Assembly (NCBI RefSeq): GCF_905475465.1
Contig: NC_062254.1
Coordinates: 6,468,001 to 6,532,000 of the forward strand
Source of the DNA: Pieris napi
Lineage: Eukaryota; Arthropoda; Insecta; Lepidoptera; Pieridae
Direction: 5' to 3'
Length of the DNA stretch: 64,000 nucleotides
Part shown: one piece after another, positions 12,448 to 24,292 of the stretch
How positions within the stretch are numbered: position 1 is the first letter of the stretch
Layout: each line of letters starts with the position of its first letter
Made by a program: the position numbers and the translations under genes
Notes under the pieces: model-generated
Seen by the model: only the letters and a program-made list of their open reading frames with translations
Told to the model about the DNA's origin: nothing
Database searches by the model: none

Positions 12448-12593
12448 GCGCATTGGCACGCATGGGGAAAGTGATAAGAATGGATGAAGCGAGAGCGGTA
12501 TGTCTGGCAAGTGGAGAAGCATGGACCCCCTACCGCGTCAGGTAAAAATGCAGTTTATTTTTGTCATAAATAAAGTTTTTATTATTATTATTT
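12448..12593 (+). pseudogene. RTE-like LINE, extreme 3' end (fragment 1)
   Basis: The plus strand reads IRMDEARAVCLASGEAW and then TPYRVR before a stop. The DEARxVC block is a hallmark near the C-terminus of lepidopteran RTE-type endonuclease-reverse transcriptases. The following 3' sequence ends in an ATT trinucleotide run (12583-12593), which fits a LINE tail. Only the last ~25 codons survive, and the related fragment at 51435-51745 shows the same block. The 64-codon minus frame here is a shadow. Confidence 0.5.
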
Positions 12594-13379
12594 TAAAAAA
12601 ATATTAGTCTGTATCTACAGTCTCAAATAGTTGACAAATGAATACTAAAATAACAATTCAAATGTAATACATTAATTTTTATTAATTTAAGTCTAAATGC
12701 TAGTTTAATTAATATAAACGAATAATACTTATTAGTTTTTAATAATAATAATAGTTCGTTTCGCTAGTATTTAATAGGTAATTCTTCAATGTGTATTTAA
12801 ATTACTCAAGTTAAGAAGAAATTTAAAGTTCGAGGAACCAACCCGACAGATTTGTTCATATTCCACAAATACTTATTTATCAGACTTGACATCTAACAAA
12901 AAATCTAATCCCTCGTGTTCCTAGAAACTTCATCCGGCTTTAACCAACGTGCTCATTTTTCTTTTACTGACATTCTGTTTACACTATGGGTGTAGATGAG
13001 AGATATAATGCCGAGAAACATTATTTTTAAATGAAGTTATAATCCTCGTTATTCACAAAAAATGCAAGAAAACTGCATGGAACTATTTTTATGAACAATC
13101 TGGACTTACATTTATAGAAACGAAAGCTACAAGGACTGTTGTCTCCGACTTCGGGCGGTGGTTCGACATAAATTTATAAACAACAGAATGAGTGAAGTGA
13201 GCAACTATATTCGTGGTTATGTTATAATTCTTAATAATATTTTATTAATTTAATACAAAATGCATATAGTTTAATTAAATATAATTGTAAGAGCTAGTTG
13301 ATCTAGTTCTGCAATAATGACTTGATTCACTTTAATTTACTTTACATAAACTGTACAACTTCAAACTTATACCAAGGAA
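12594..13379. other. AT-rich DNA, no supported gene
   Basis: No gene or repeat recognised. Confidence 0.45.
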
Positions 13380-13712
13380 TTGCCCGTGAGCTCTCGTGTA
13401 GCTTTTGCTACACCCTACCTCGCGAGGGGGGTGTTTAAGCCCGTTCAGGGCATATGCCCCCTTCGGGTTTTTGGTCGCACCCTGCTGATCCAAGGCAGTA
13501 CGGGGGCGGACTAATAGACCATCCGTCGTTAGCCGTCTCTACTCGCTGCACGCAGCCGAAGTTGGGGTCAAGTCCGGACTGTCAATCTGGTGTGAGAGGC
13601 CAAGTAGTAATCTCAACTTGGCCCTGATGTCGTAGTCCACGGTGCCCGTGCGCATGTGACACAATTTCTTTTATTATCTATTACCTACTCCGACTCGACC
13701 ATCCCACTTCGG
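13380..13712. other. GC-rich block of unknown origin
   Basis: About 330 bp is clearly richer in G and C than its surroundings, with sharp edges (AT-rich DNA resumes at 13728). On the minus strand an ATG at 13655 opens a 38-codon frame to 13539. It begins MRTGTVDYDIRAKLRLLLGL and ends in a serine, alanine and cysteine-rich tail. A second minus frame just downstream is cysteine-rich as well. I do not recognise either. Composition suggests a retroelement fragment (for example a LINE coding end or UTR) rather than a host gene. Confidence 0.4.
13539..13655 (-). CDS. Unrecognised 38-codon frame in GC-rich block
   Basis: The frame is MRTGTVDYDIRAKLRLLLGL followed by SHQIDSPDLTPTSAACSE and a stop. 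No family is recognised. The frame upstream is open only for a few codons before stops at about 13670. It may be the tail of a longer ancestral frame belonging to a mobile element. Confidence 0.2.
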   Translation of the reverse strand: MRTGTVDYDIRAKLRLLLGLSHQIDSPDLTPTSAACSE

Positions 13713-16700
13713 GCAGATGTGCGAAGTCAATTAAAAAAAGTCAAACAATATTATAAGCTACAACTATGATAGGAAGGATATCTGACACAACTTCAGTAGC
13801 ACAATAATAGGCATCGAAAGTTTTATACTCTCATTCGGGGCAAAAAGAGGCAATTTGGCACCACATGTTTGAATACCGTTGAGAAAATAGCGCTTCTTAA
13901 GTTCTCATTTAAACATATTTCCTTTACATATTTTAATAAGTGTTTGATAGTCCTCGTTATAACACATGAGATATATGAGAGTATTAATAAAATAAAAAGA
14001 CGTAGAAAATGGCGTCGATAAAATTAAGTCCATCCAAACATCTCATAAGGAAGGTATTATCGATGTAGCAGAAAAGCGTGTTAATCTCAACATGTCGGCA
14101 ACATGTGACGATATTATTTTTCTCGGCATCATATCTTGTGATTAATAACCTATTCCTTCTGGCCTCGTGCGTTTCGTTATTATTTCTGTTACTTAGTACG
14201 AATTATTAACGGTAAGTTTATTATACCGTTATCTATACCATATCCCATTTCAAAGTGGGATTGAAATCTTCTTGTTTTATAGATTATAAAGGGTTTTATA
14301 TGGAGAATGGAGATTGAAGTTGCTGATCTAAACAACTTTTGATTTTCTTTCAGTAAACTCACAGTTTTATTGATAACACTTACCAGAGTAGGTAGGTTAC
14401 GCTCGTAGAAAAATGACATTGACCAATGACCAATCCATCCATAATTTGACTGCACATCTTTACAATAAGCATTTGTATTTCAAGACCCTACTTTCGAATC
14501 CACTAGATGGCTCTGTAATGCTAGTTATGATTCCTATGATTTGAGTCGATCTGATAGAGAAATTTGCACATGCTTGAATTGGGAGTTTTTCTGAGAAACA
14601 AAATAGATCGGCTAACATACTCGTAACATCACTTTATTATATAAGTTATATAAAACATTTGTTTTAATAGCGTTCTGAAATATACTAAATAATATTTCGA
14701 TTTCATATCACATAAAGAAAACATCTACCCAGTAAGCTCCCAAATATTTGTCCCTTAATACGATTTCCCTTAAAAGAAATCATATCTCACAATTTAGAAA
14801 TAGCCAGGACACATGTAAAATAAACCGTTTTATAAAAACCCGGGGATCCCGTCCAATAGCTTGCGACTTATCGAAATCATATTTCAGGAACGTGAGGACG
14901 ATGTAACTCACCCTTTCCTGAAACAATGTATTTTGTGCTTCCTTTACTCATTCGTTTAGTATTCATAAGATTACGAACAAAATTGCCCGCTTGGAGCTTG
15001 CCTGGAGATGACCCTTGGCATGGCATGGCATTATAGAAAGTTAATCTTCTTAGTATTTAAGCCTTTTCAAGATATTTTAAGAATATAAAACACTGATGAG
15101 AAAAGAACGCAAAATGTAAAACAATTATTGATATATTTAATGCTAATCGACATCTCCTTTTTCCTTAGCGCTTAATATAAGCCCCAAATAGTGTTTAAGC
15201 ATGTTATAACTATATTTATATCATATACATGCATACACACTCATAACGCATACCCAATCAAACTGTTTGATTCACGGTTTATTTGGATATCTTTTACTGT
15301 ATTTTTTAAGTTTACTTTATTGTTAGGGTCTGGAAGAGTATGGTCACTCACAACACAAGAATGTAATAGTGTAGGGACCAGTGTCTAAAATAAAAATCTT
15401 TTTCTTAAACATGCGAATGTTTAAACGAAACACAAAAGTCCGTTTGTGAATCAAACTGTTACGAAATTTATCTTCATACGCCTTTAGTACGTAAAATGTT
15501 TCATAATCGATGCTTGGACTAAGAAATTTCCCTGACGATTAAACGATTTAAATCTTAACGGACTTCCATACAAGATAAGATAGCGACTGGCGATAAATAA
15601 GTGAAGCACAACCTTTTTCTAAGGGATTGTCTACATCATATTGTCACGAGCACACGGCGACAAAAGATATTCCCTAAGATATATAACTCTATTACTCGTA
15701 ATATTTTACTATGATTCGTAATATTCGAATGTAGTCACTTACCCATAAATAACAAATAAGGCAAACGATAGTATTTCTTGCTTATGTCCGCAATCGCTGT
15801 AATATAAGGGATCTTTTCCAAGGATATACCTAGGCTTTTTTGTTCATAAAAACTTTATCTTTTGCCTGAGACTTAGTCTTATTATAAAACGTGCTCTAAA
15901 GACGCTCCTGTTGCTATGGTTAATTTTTTTTCTACGTACTATTAGTACATATTTTATAGTAAGGTAGACATGGTCTTTTAATATATAATTAACTTGCCTG
16001 TTCTAAAATACTAGGCCAATAACATGAAGCAGAACAAGTGTAGAAACGCGGAAAACTTTGAGTAGCGCCCCGTGGTTTCATTATGAACTAATCTGTAATT
16101 ACATTGTAATAATTGAATAGTTGTACAAACTGTATGGGAAATCGCAGCTTTCCATTATCGTATTGATGTGTTACTGACTATGTTTCTGCATTTTCTTTTC
16201 TGATTCTGGTTCTTTAATAAACAACCCCTACGTTTAGAACGTTTGATGTTCCCGAATACAAAAATACCTTCGGAAGGTATTTGGTTATGAATTTGTTGCA
16301 CATTTAAAACGTCCTATTTAACTGCAGTTTACTTATAAAATAGCTGACTTTTGCCTCGGCTAATGAATGGTTACCTGGATCAGGACAGGTTAGACACTCC
16401 GCACTAACGAAGACGCAAGCGAAGGAACGTCCACTACGATCTAATGAGGGCGACATCGTTAAATAAATTGGATAAAGACGTTCGTGATCTCTCAAGAACA
16501 ACTTGAACTCCTTCAGCGTGACTAGCAATTAACCAAATTAAAATCTCCGCGCACTTATCGAGTCTTCAAAAATCTTTAGTCGCCAAAAATGCTTTTCTAA
16601 TTGCGCTTTAAATCAAGAAATGTTTTTTTTGTTAAATTTTGTTCAAATAATGATGACACATACAGAACAGTCTATAGATGGTTTATCTCGTTTGCATTCA

Positions 16701-16932
16701 AATATTTTACCGAAAAAATTAGATCAATTTATAAAAGTCCGTAGGATATAAATTTTTCTAAAATTATATAGTACAAAAGTTTTCACAAATTTTCAGTCAA
16801 TATGGAGAAAAACAATAGCTTTTATTATCCCTGCATCGCTTTCTCTAAAACTTATCAATGATTGTTTAAGGAACGTATACCATAAAAAAATATTAATTAG
16901 TATCGAAGCACCAACAAAGAATCTAAAGTCAT
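13713..16932. other. AT-rich DNA, one weak exon candidate
   Basis: No supported gene. Minus-strand frame 16304-16528 includes a stretch (ATG at 16456) that runs to a good splice donor at 16375, noted as a weak exon candidate. Confidence 0.4.
16375..16456 (-). CDS. Weak candidate coding exon
   Basis: On the minus strand an ATG at 16456 opens MSPSLDRSGRSFACVFVSAE followed by CLTCPDP. The frame then meets GATCCAG|GTAACC, a good donor context, at 16375/16374. Base composition is more balanced than in the flanks. There is no recognised domain and no visible partner exon, so it may be chance. Confidence 0.15.
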
Positions 16933-16991
16933 TCGCCAACCTTCTGGCATTGTGAGTTTCCAGGAAGCGCAGTGTTGCTTAATATCAGCGA
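16933..16991 (+). pseudogene. LINE family 1, decayed 3' end (copy C)
   Basis: A 59-bp stretch with CCTTCTGGCATTGTGAGT and TGCTTAATATCAG matches the end of LINE family 1 with several changes. The 66-codon frame that runs through it has no other support. Confidence 0.45.
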
Positions 16992-17339
16992 GTTTCAAAG
17001 CAAAAGGCGGAGATCAAGTGTTAAAGGCACGCACACACCAACTTAGGTGCCGAAACATGGCTCACGCGAGCAATACATTAATAAGGTTTTATCTATTTGT
17101 TTGTACTCTGAGTTCACAAGAGGGGCTAGTTTTATTAAAGATTCAATTATAAGATGTATGGTCTCCCTTTTTTGTTATTTATTTAGATAGAAGTTATCCA
17201 GGTATAAGTAATCGTATTAGTTTTAACTGTAGCTATAAAATTATTATGTGGAAATAAATTAAATAAAAAGTGTGTCTTCAGCACGTTTGCTCTGTTTTAT
17301 AAAGACGAAATTACAATTTAGTCTTATATGAAAGCCAAA

Positions 17340-17500
17340 GCCGTCTTCTAGTGGTTTCAGGGACTCTCTTGTCAGAGATACCCGAGCGTGCACCAGTGGA
17401 GTTCATTGTCTGCGCTTCGAACACTGGCTCGAACTGTAAAGAAAACATCGTGAGGAAACAGGTACGCCTCATTCAAAAATCGACAGCATGTGTCAGATAG
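17340..17500 (+). mobile_element. tRNA-derived SINE, degenerate copy
   Basis: The body word AAAACATCGTGAGGAAAC (17443-17460), followed by ATCGACAGCATGTGTCAG (17480-17497), matches the same order in the SINEs at 31690, 43391 and 54911. The tRNA-like head is poorly preserved, with only a CTTCGAACACTGGC-like trace. Confidence 0.6.
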
Positions 17501-18919
17501 ATTGCAATGCAATCTTCAAGACCTATTAAGGTAGTAATGGGACTGAATACGTTAAAGCTTAGCAAACATCAGTCAGAAAAGCACTATTCAAATATAACGC
17601 TATTTAATGTGTGTGAATGATCTGTCGAAATTCGCCTAGAGTATTCGAGTAAATGTTTAATCAGGGCATCGTTGGGCGTGACAGGAGATTTAACTTATTA
17701 TGCGGATTCTCCATACAGACAGTATCGGTAACAATAAATATCGAATGTTGTTACAACGCCGATAAACTGAATCAATATACACTCCGTTTCAATTTATTCA
17801 GAATAAATAAAACTCACATCTCTAAACGCTTAAATGATAAAGATAAATGCTGCAAGTTCTAGATGATATTTTCTGTCCATTTTAGAATGAATTACGGTTA
17901 TATACCACATTATATGTTAGCAATATTAGCATCAAATAGAACTATGGAATATAGATCAAATATTTACTGTTTTTAAATTAACTGTCTTACATTAATAGGT
18001 TTGCCGCTTTGATACGAGTAGTAAACAATAGTCGTTCATAACCATTCATTAGTATGTCGTATCAATTCATACATAATTAGCATTTGTTCATGAGGGAATT
18101 ATTGCTGAATCCTATATTTAAATAAGTAATAGTCGTTGCCCGGTGCAATATGATGCACTCGTGATATTGCTGTTTACGGAGTGAGAGGCCTAATTACTTA
18201 TAAATAAGATGGGATCTCTAAGACGAAGAAGAATTCCACTATTCCATATTCTGTCATGAATAAAGATATTATTTGTTTATTTTATTATTGAATTGCCTAT
18301 AAACGCTTTATCCTTTCAGCTAATCCCATACTACGAGGATATTCAGAGGTGCGCTGGACGAACGCGGTGGAATTTAGGGATTAAGGATTTACTCATATTA
18401 CCTTCAGGCATTCTTATTCGTTTTATCAATGAATATGACAAATCGGTCAAAAGTTCAATTCATTCATCTCACATAGTTCATTCTCAATAATAAAAGTTTT
18501 GATGTTTTTTCCGCTACAGTATTCAAGGTTAGAATTAAACTAATATAAATATATATTATATATTGTATAGTTCATGATATTCATGAAACTACCTCGTGGA
18601 ACGTTGGCCTAGACCTCGAACGAGCAGAGGATTATGTGGCCGTAGCATTACGCCCGTCCTTTATAGAATTTACTATAAATTTGTTTAAACGCAACACCTT
18701 GACCGGTTTAGAAAATATAACTAATATATTATTAATATAACATTTTACTAAGCTACGTAAGTATGACACTAATCCTGTAACGCGCTAAAGAGACAGGAAG
18801 CCGAAATTTCTAAGTCTGTTTACATGATATTTCTTATCGAAAACTAGCCCCAAACTATTATTTCACCATGAATCTCACTCAGAGTCTCGCCTATAACCTC
18901 CAACTGAGATAATACCTGC
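17501..18919. other. AT-rich DNA, no supported gene
   Basis: Frames at 17653-17862 and 18293-18490 have no recognisable domain. Confidence 0.45.
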
Positions 18920-19251
18920 ATCTTCTACCGCATTTACCATGGAGAATGTTCATAGAAGTAGTTCGGACTAATACCTGCAGCTGAGTTTCATAATCGGACG
19001 TCAAGGAAGAATACAAAATACCATCCGTATCACCTCCACGTCCGTCGTTCCACAACCACTATGTGGAACCAGCTGCCCACTGAAGTATTTCCGAACCAAT
19101 CCGACTTAGAGTCCTTCAAGAAAGGATTGTACCAATTCTTAAAAGGCCAGCAGCGCGCATGCAAGTCTTCTGGTAGTGTGAGTGTCCATGGGTATCACTT
19201 AAAATCAGGTGGGGGCCTTGTGTCCGTTTGCCTCCTGTAACGTAAAAAAAT
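18920..19251 (+). pseudogene. LINE family 1, 3' end with internal deletion (copy D)
   Basis: The match to the 3' copy at 21376-21880 starts at CATCTTCTACCGCATTTACC and runs to the A-run at about 19243-19250. Relative to that copy, about 35 bp is missing between CCACAAC and CACTATGTGG (near 19056), which removes part of the frame and breaks it. Further changes near 19195 delete the GGCGGC stretch. It is an old 5'-truncated insertion. Confidence 0.8.
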
Positions 19252-19610
19252 TCTAAGCTTAATTTTGTCTTGTCTTATAAGTTGGTGCAAAACAGCAACA
19301 AAGGTTAATTAATAAACATTTTAATATAATAGTATGTAACATAACATCCCATACGATATCGATGTATCGTCAAATCCGATTAAATTTTGATCTGGCCGGT
19401 CTATAATCCTCAATCTCATATTAGTCGTCATAATATTATAGTCTACTTCTCTCTACGGCTTCATTTGAACTTTATAAATCATTAATATAGATTATGCTTC
19501 CCTTTTAGAATCAAAAAATTTGGTGTTGACAAATCGATTGGACAAACATTTAAATAAAATGTAACTAATTCATGAATATATATATAATATCAAGCAAGCT
19601 ACAAACAATA

Positions 19611-19736
19611 TCAAGAAAAGAGCGTACCTCAAAGACCGACAACACACCCCCGAAAGCTCACCGGCGGCGCAAGTGTTTATGGGCAACTAGCACCTTATTC
19701 AATATGAGCCGTCTAGTTTGACTCCTGTCCAATAAA
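19611..19736 (+). pseudogene. LINE family 1, strongly decayed 3' end (copy E)
   Basis: ATCAAGAAAAGAGCGTACC opens the match. The later blocks (GACCGACAACACAC, AAGTGTTTATGGGC, CTCCTGTCCAATAAAAA) follow the family order with many substitutions. It lies about 360 bp after copy D in the same orientation. Confidence 0.6.
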
Positions 19737-20491
19737 AAGAATGGCTAAATAAAACCATAGATAATGGAAATATACAGAGAGCAAAGTGAATTTTGCTAAG
19801 CGAACGGTCAAACGTTTGAATTAAATTATGTATAAAGTACTATGTAATATTTATATACATAGTAATATATACTAAAACTCAACGAGGATCATTTAGGTAG
19901 CCCTATGCTTAAAATGATATTTGTTTCCCGCGGCACTCAAACCCCGCAAACACACAACCTCATTTATTAAACTACTGTGTGGAATTAACTATTACGAAAT
20001 GATTACTTAGAATGGTAGAGAACTTTTATTTTGCAAGTTCTGATTCATTTATCATCATAACATTTTATATATCATTCACAAAATACGTAATCTCAAACCT
20101 ACTTTAAGATATTTGTTTACATGACAGCTAAAAAGATTGACAATTGTATGAGACATCGTACCACGCTTAGATTGAAAAATCGACACCCACAAGGGTTATT
20201 TTTATACCGTAGGCGAAAATGAATTATTGTTTCGATTTACGTTATATATCGTTGCGGTGACAAAATTTATTGGCTATTAGCTATCAATTAATTGTTGATC
20301 ACCATAACGCTGACGGGTTGTAATTAAAGGCATCTCTGTTATGATATAAAATTTTTTAACGCCATGAGTGTTATTTATCGCTGAAAAGGGTTTTCATTTA
20401 GCCCTTATTTATAAGAGTAAAGCTTGCATCAGTCAATCTGACGGAACATAAATCTTTGGAACGAGACAAATTAAATATAAATATGCATAAA
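19737..20491. other. AT-rich DNA, no supported gene
   Basis: Nothing recognised. Confidence 0.45.
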
Positions 20492-20590
20492 TTGACGCAT
20501 GACGAGATTAAAGAAGTCTGTGGAGAAGATTGGCAGTAAAATCTCAAGATTGAGAGATGGAGCCGGTTGAAGGAGGCTTTTACTCTTTAA
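20492..20590 (+). pseudogene. LINE reverse transcriptase C-terminal fragment
   Basis: The plus strand reads LTHDEIKEVCGEDWQ, stop, then NLKIERWSRLKEAFTL and a stop. The spacing of a tryptophan after GxxW, a charged R-W pair and a closing EAFxx resembles the end of RTE/Jockey-type polyproteins ('W...DRxxWxxLxEAYV'). It is short and broken by a stop, and the family is uncertain. Confidence 0.35.
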
Positions 20591-21375
20591 AAGGTACTTA
20601 AAAAATATAGCTACTCTTGTATTAATGTAGTATTTACGTGTATTTTCTATACCTATCTTTTATAAATAGTTTTATTTCAATAAATAAATAAATGCGGCTT
20701 AATTATTATTATAAATAAAAAATATGTTTATTATGGAACATAAGATACAGGTATCACTTATTTCACGTCATTAAATTTGAATCTGAAGGCATCTCTACTC
20801 ATCGGCAATGAAGACATAGGGAAAAAGCAGGCGTAAAAAACTCTTGGTACTCTTTTAAAATAGCAAATCATCAAACAACACTTATTTTAAAACAAATATC
20901 GCAAATTAATTAGAAGTAACTAAGTCAGTCTAAACTCTGTCTAGCACTAGTCCCAGACCCTTTTATCAACTAGATAATCGTTAACTTTATAGTAAGCCTT
21001 TTTACACAGCTTTTCTTTAATACATTTCTTAAATTTATTAAAAGGCAGAGATAAAAGAGCCTCTGAGATTTTATTAAAGAACAGTATCCCTTTTCCCAAA
21101 AAATAATTACTAACTTTAGATAGTCTAGTAGTAGTATATATAAATGGGCTCAAATTTTTTATTTAGAAAAATTATGAATGCGGTAAAAAACATAAAAGTT
21201 ATAAGGAAATACTTCTGACCTGTCAACATTATTTACATACACACATACATTATTCACGATCCCTTCAGAAATATGTGTATACCAATATCTCAAAAACTAA
21301 GTAACCGAGATTAATGAAACTTGGACTGTTTTATATATAGATATACCTGATTCACAACCATTCAAAAATTATCAT
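20591..21375. other. AT-rich DNA, no supported gene
   Basis: The minus frame at 20947-21153 is not recognised. Confidence 0.45.
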
Positions 21376-21880
21376 GTTTTTTTTTTTTTTTTTTTTATGT
21401 AATAGGAGGCAAACGGGCAGGAGGCTCACCTGATGTTAAGTGATACCTCCGCCCATGGACACTCACAATGCCAGAAGGCTCGCAAGTGCGTTGCCGGCCT
21501 TTCAAGAATTGGTACGCTCTTTTCTTGAAGGACCCTAAGTCGAATTGGTTCGGAAATACTTCTGTGGGCAGCTGGTTCCACATAGTGGTGGTGCGCGGCA
21601 AAAACTGCCTTAGAAAACGCTCTGTTGTGGAACGACGGACGTCGAGGTGATACGGATGGTATTTTGTATTTTGCCTTGACGTCCGATGATGAAACTCAGC
21701 TGCAGGTATTAGACCGAACAACTCCTCTGAACACTCTCCATGGTAAATGCGGTAGAAGATGACCGCGACCTTTCCTTCCAGATGACCGCGAAACTGAACG
21801 TTATTCGATATGTCAACGCCCAGTATTCCGATGCTAGCTGAGGCTTTAAGGAGAGTGTCTTCGAAGAGGGGAGTAGCGAA
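21376..21880 (-). pseudogene. LINE family 1, internally deleted 3' copy (copy F)
   Basis: Reading on the minus strand, the segment starts with ATPLFEDTLLKASASIGILG and runs to HLEGK. It then jumps to a downstream part of the same protein (IFYRIYHGECSEELFGLIPA) and continues to the normal C-terminus and a poly(A), seen as a T-run at 21376-21396. The first ~110 bp are also present in the larger copy at 22479-22588. At the jump, the 12-mer AGATGACCGCGA occurs at both 21757-21768 and 21780-21791, which points to a slip between short repeats. The larger copy gives about 260 bp downstream of HLEGK that is missing here. There is no RT catalytic core. Confidence 0.85.
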
Positions 21881-22216
21881 GGCCCTAAATATATAAATAT
21901 AGGAATAAACTAAAAATAAAATAGTGTTATGGAAAAAAATTAAAATAATCAATGTAAACTTGTTATATCAGACTATGCCATCAATGCCACATCTAGTAAA
22001 AACTCAAATTCGTACATCCGTGTTTTGCTTGGTTGACTGATCAAGTTTATTATGTCTACCCACATTTTTGGTGCTGTTCTGTTTTGTTATTTTATATATG
22101 TACCTACATCTGTGCGCTCTAATTTCTAATTTTTAATCTTAGTTTTAAATATGTGTTTCTCAGTAAGTGAATTTTGTATGCAATTCTTATGAGAAATAAA
22201 GTTATTCTTAAACCTG
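21881..22216. other. AT-rich spacer between two LINE copies
   Basis: These ~336 bp are unrelated to the LINE on either side. They are AT-rich, with no gene, and may be the pre-insertion host sequence or another insertion. Confidence 0.5.
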
Positions 22217-23636
22217 AGATGCAGAGAGATCCTACATCTCTACGCAACGCCAAGGGATCAAGCCGCACGGAAAGTGACTGGTCGTCGACGATGCGAACCG
22301 CTCTTCGTTGAAAACGGTCAAGTGGAAGGAGCTGGTACTGGGGAGCTCCCGCCCAGAGGTGAGAGCAGTACTCCATGTGGGGCCGAATTTGCGCTTTATA
22401 TAGTTGCAAGCGGTGGCCCGGAGTGAAGTACCGTCTCGCCTTGCTGAGCACACCAAGCTTTTTGGAGGCTAATTTAGCCTTTCCTTCCAGATGACCGCGA
22501 AACTGAACGTTATTCGATATGTCAACGCCCAGTATTCCGATGCTAGCTGAGGCTTTAAGGAGAGTGTCTTCGAAGAGGGGAGTAGCGACAAAGGGAGTTT
22601 TTTTAGCGGAAAACGCGCATACTTGTGTCTTCTTGGGGTTAAATTGGACTAGATTTAGTCTGCCCCAGTCCGAGACTCCACGTAGAAGAGTTTCGACTTC
22701 AGACACAAGTTTGTTCCGGTACTCATCGACAACAGCCCGAGAAATACCTGCCCGGCCAGTGTAAAAAGTATCCCCAGTGCTGTCGTCCGCATAGCAATGG
22801 ATGTTGCTAAGCTGCAACATATCATTGATATGCAGAATAAACAGGGTCGGGGATAGGACACAGCCTTGTGGGACACCAGCATTCACAGGTTTCAGGTCGG
22901 AGCATGCTCCGTCGATGACGACTTTGATGCTTCGATCAGCGAGAAAGCTGGAAATCCAGTTGCATAATTTCTCAGGGAGCCCATAGGCTGGAAGCTTCGA
23001 GAGCAATGCTCTGTGCCACACCCGATCGAAGGCTTTCGCTATGTCCAAACTTACCGCCAGCGCTTCCCCCTTGGACTCAATTGCCTCTGCCCACCTATGT
23101 GTAAGGTATACAAGGAGGTCACCAGCCGAGCGACCACGACGAAAACCGTACTGGGAATCGCTAATCAGCTGGTGGCCCTCTAGATACCTCAAGAGCTGGC
23201 TGTTAATAATGGTTTCCATTATTTTGGAGAACAAGGAGGTTATAGCTATTGGGCGATAGTTGGACGGATCAGAGCGATCGCCTTTTTTAGGGATCGGATG
23301 TACCGAAGCGATCTTCCAGCACTTCGGAACAGTGCCGAGCGTGTAAAGGTACCGGAAAAGGCGCGTTAGGACCGGAGCCAACTCAGGAGCACAAGTACGC
23401 AGCACAATTGGGGGAATGCCATCAGGCCCGCTCGACTTATGGATGTCCAAGGAAGACAAAGCTTTACGGATAGCACGTTGCCGGAATATAACTTCGGGCA
23501 TCGTAGTATCACACCGCAATAGTGTCGGTGGTTCCTTCCCTTGATCATCCAAAGTGGAGTTCGACGCAAAGAGACAGCCTAGAAGATCGGCCTTCTCTTT
23601 CGCGGTATGGGCCAGTGAGTCATCCTCCCTATGCAA
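22119..23636 (-). pseudogene. LINE reverse transcriptase domain
   Basis: The protein would copy element RNA at the nicked target (target-primed reverse transcription). The frame holds the RT blocks in order: PIPKKGDRSDPSNYRPIAI near residue 115, the finger GFRRGRSAGDLL, the palm motif SLDIAKAFDRVW, the primer-contact block GVPQGCVLSPTLF, and the catalytic box CYADDST with two aspartates. A thumb and a YKAQIRPHMEYCSHLW block follow. The last ~33 codons (after about 22217) are not element sequence. Upstream the same frame continues across a single TGA at 23703-23705 into the linker frame, so the break there is a nonsense change. The ATG used here is internal and not a real start. Confidence 0.9.
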
Positions 23637-23702
23637 GGGTGGAATTGAGGGCTGACAGAAATTCCCTTGGACAGCTTTGGCAAGAGACCAGAAGGCTCGA
23701 GT

Positions 23703-24164
23703 TCACGAAGGGAGGTGGGCCAACTTCTCACCAAATCTGGCAATGTGCTCTGACTTTGCTTTAGCGATTTCCCGCTTGAAGGACCTGGAGGCTGAATTGT
23801 ATGCTTTTTTACGTTCGCCGATAGTCACATCACAGGATGTCACCGCTTCTGCCCAGGCTTTGAAGCATTCATGCTTACGGCGCAAAGCCGCTTTGCAAGA
23901 ACGCCTAAACCAAGGCTGGGACTTGCCACCGACCGGCACCGAAGAGAATGGAATAAAAAGATCCATACCCTGCAGGACCACCTCGGCGACAGAGTCAGCG
24001 ACGGCATCTGGAGTACTCGACGAAAAGCAAATGGGCCCCCAAGGGTAGGACGCAAAAAAAGACCGCATCCCATCCCAATCAGCTGACTTATAGTGCCACA
24101 CGCGGCGACAGCCCGCGAAGCTAGGCCGTAGAGGGCGCGTGAACGGCACAATGCTCCGGACCAC
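23703..24164 (-). pseudogene. LINE linker between endonuclease and RT
   Basis: This frame is in phase with the RT frame and is separated from it by one TGA. It contains VPVGGKSQPWFRRSCKAAL and then KKAYNSASRSFKREIAKAKS, which resemble the basic, helix-rich linker ahead of the RT domain in Jockey/CR1-type ORF2 proteins ('PWW...C...A...KR'). The upstream end joins the foldback at 24186, where continuity with the endonuclease is lost. The apparent start is a GTG and is not meaningful. Confidence 0.8.
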
Positions 24165-24185
24165 ACAATGATAATAATGACCTTT

Positions 24186-24292
24186 GACCTTCTGCTGACT
24201 TCACATCCGGAGAACTACCAAGTCTCTGTTGAACCGCCATTGGGTTCATCAGAGACTTGGTAGTTCTCCGGATGTGAAGTCAGCAGAAGGTC
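24186..24292. repeat. Foldback inside the LINE (43-bp perfect arms)
   Basis: Positions 24186-24228 are the exact reverse complement of 24250-24292. The loop adds a further pairing, TGAACC (24230-24235) with GGTTCA (24243-24248), after one mismatch. The arms carry the endonuclease codons for LLLTSHPENYQVS, so one arm is an inverted duplicate of coding sequence. It cuts the reading frame just where the conserved SDH box of the endonuclease should follow. Template switching during cDNA synthesis, or a repair event, would give this structure. Confidence 0.95.
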
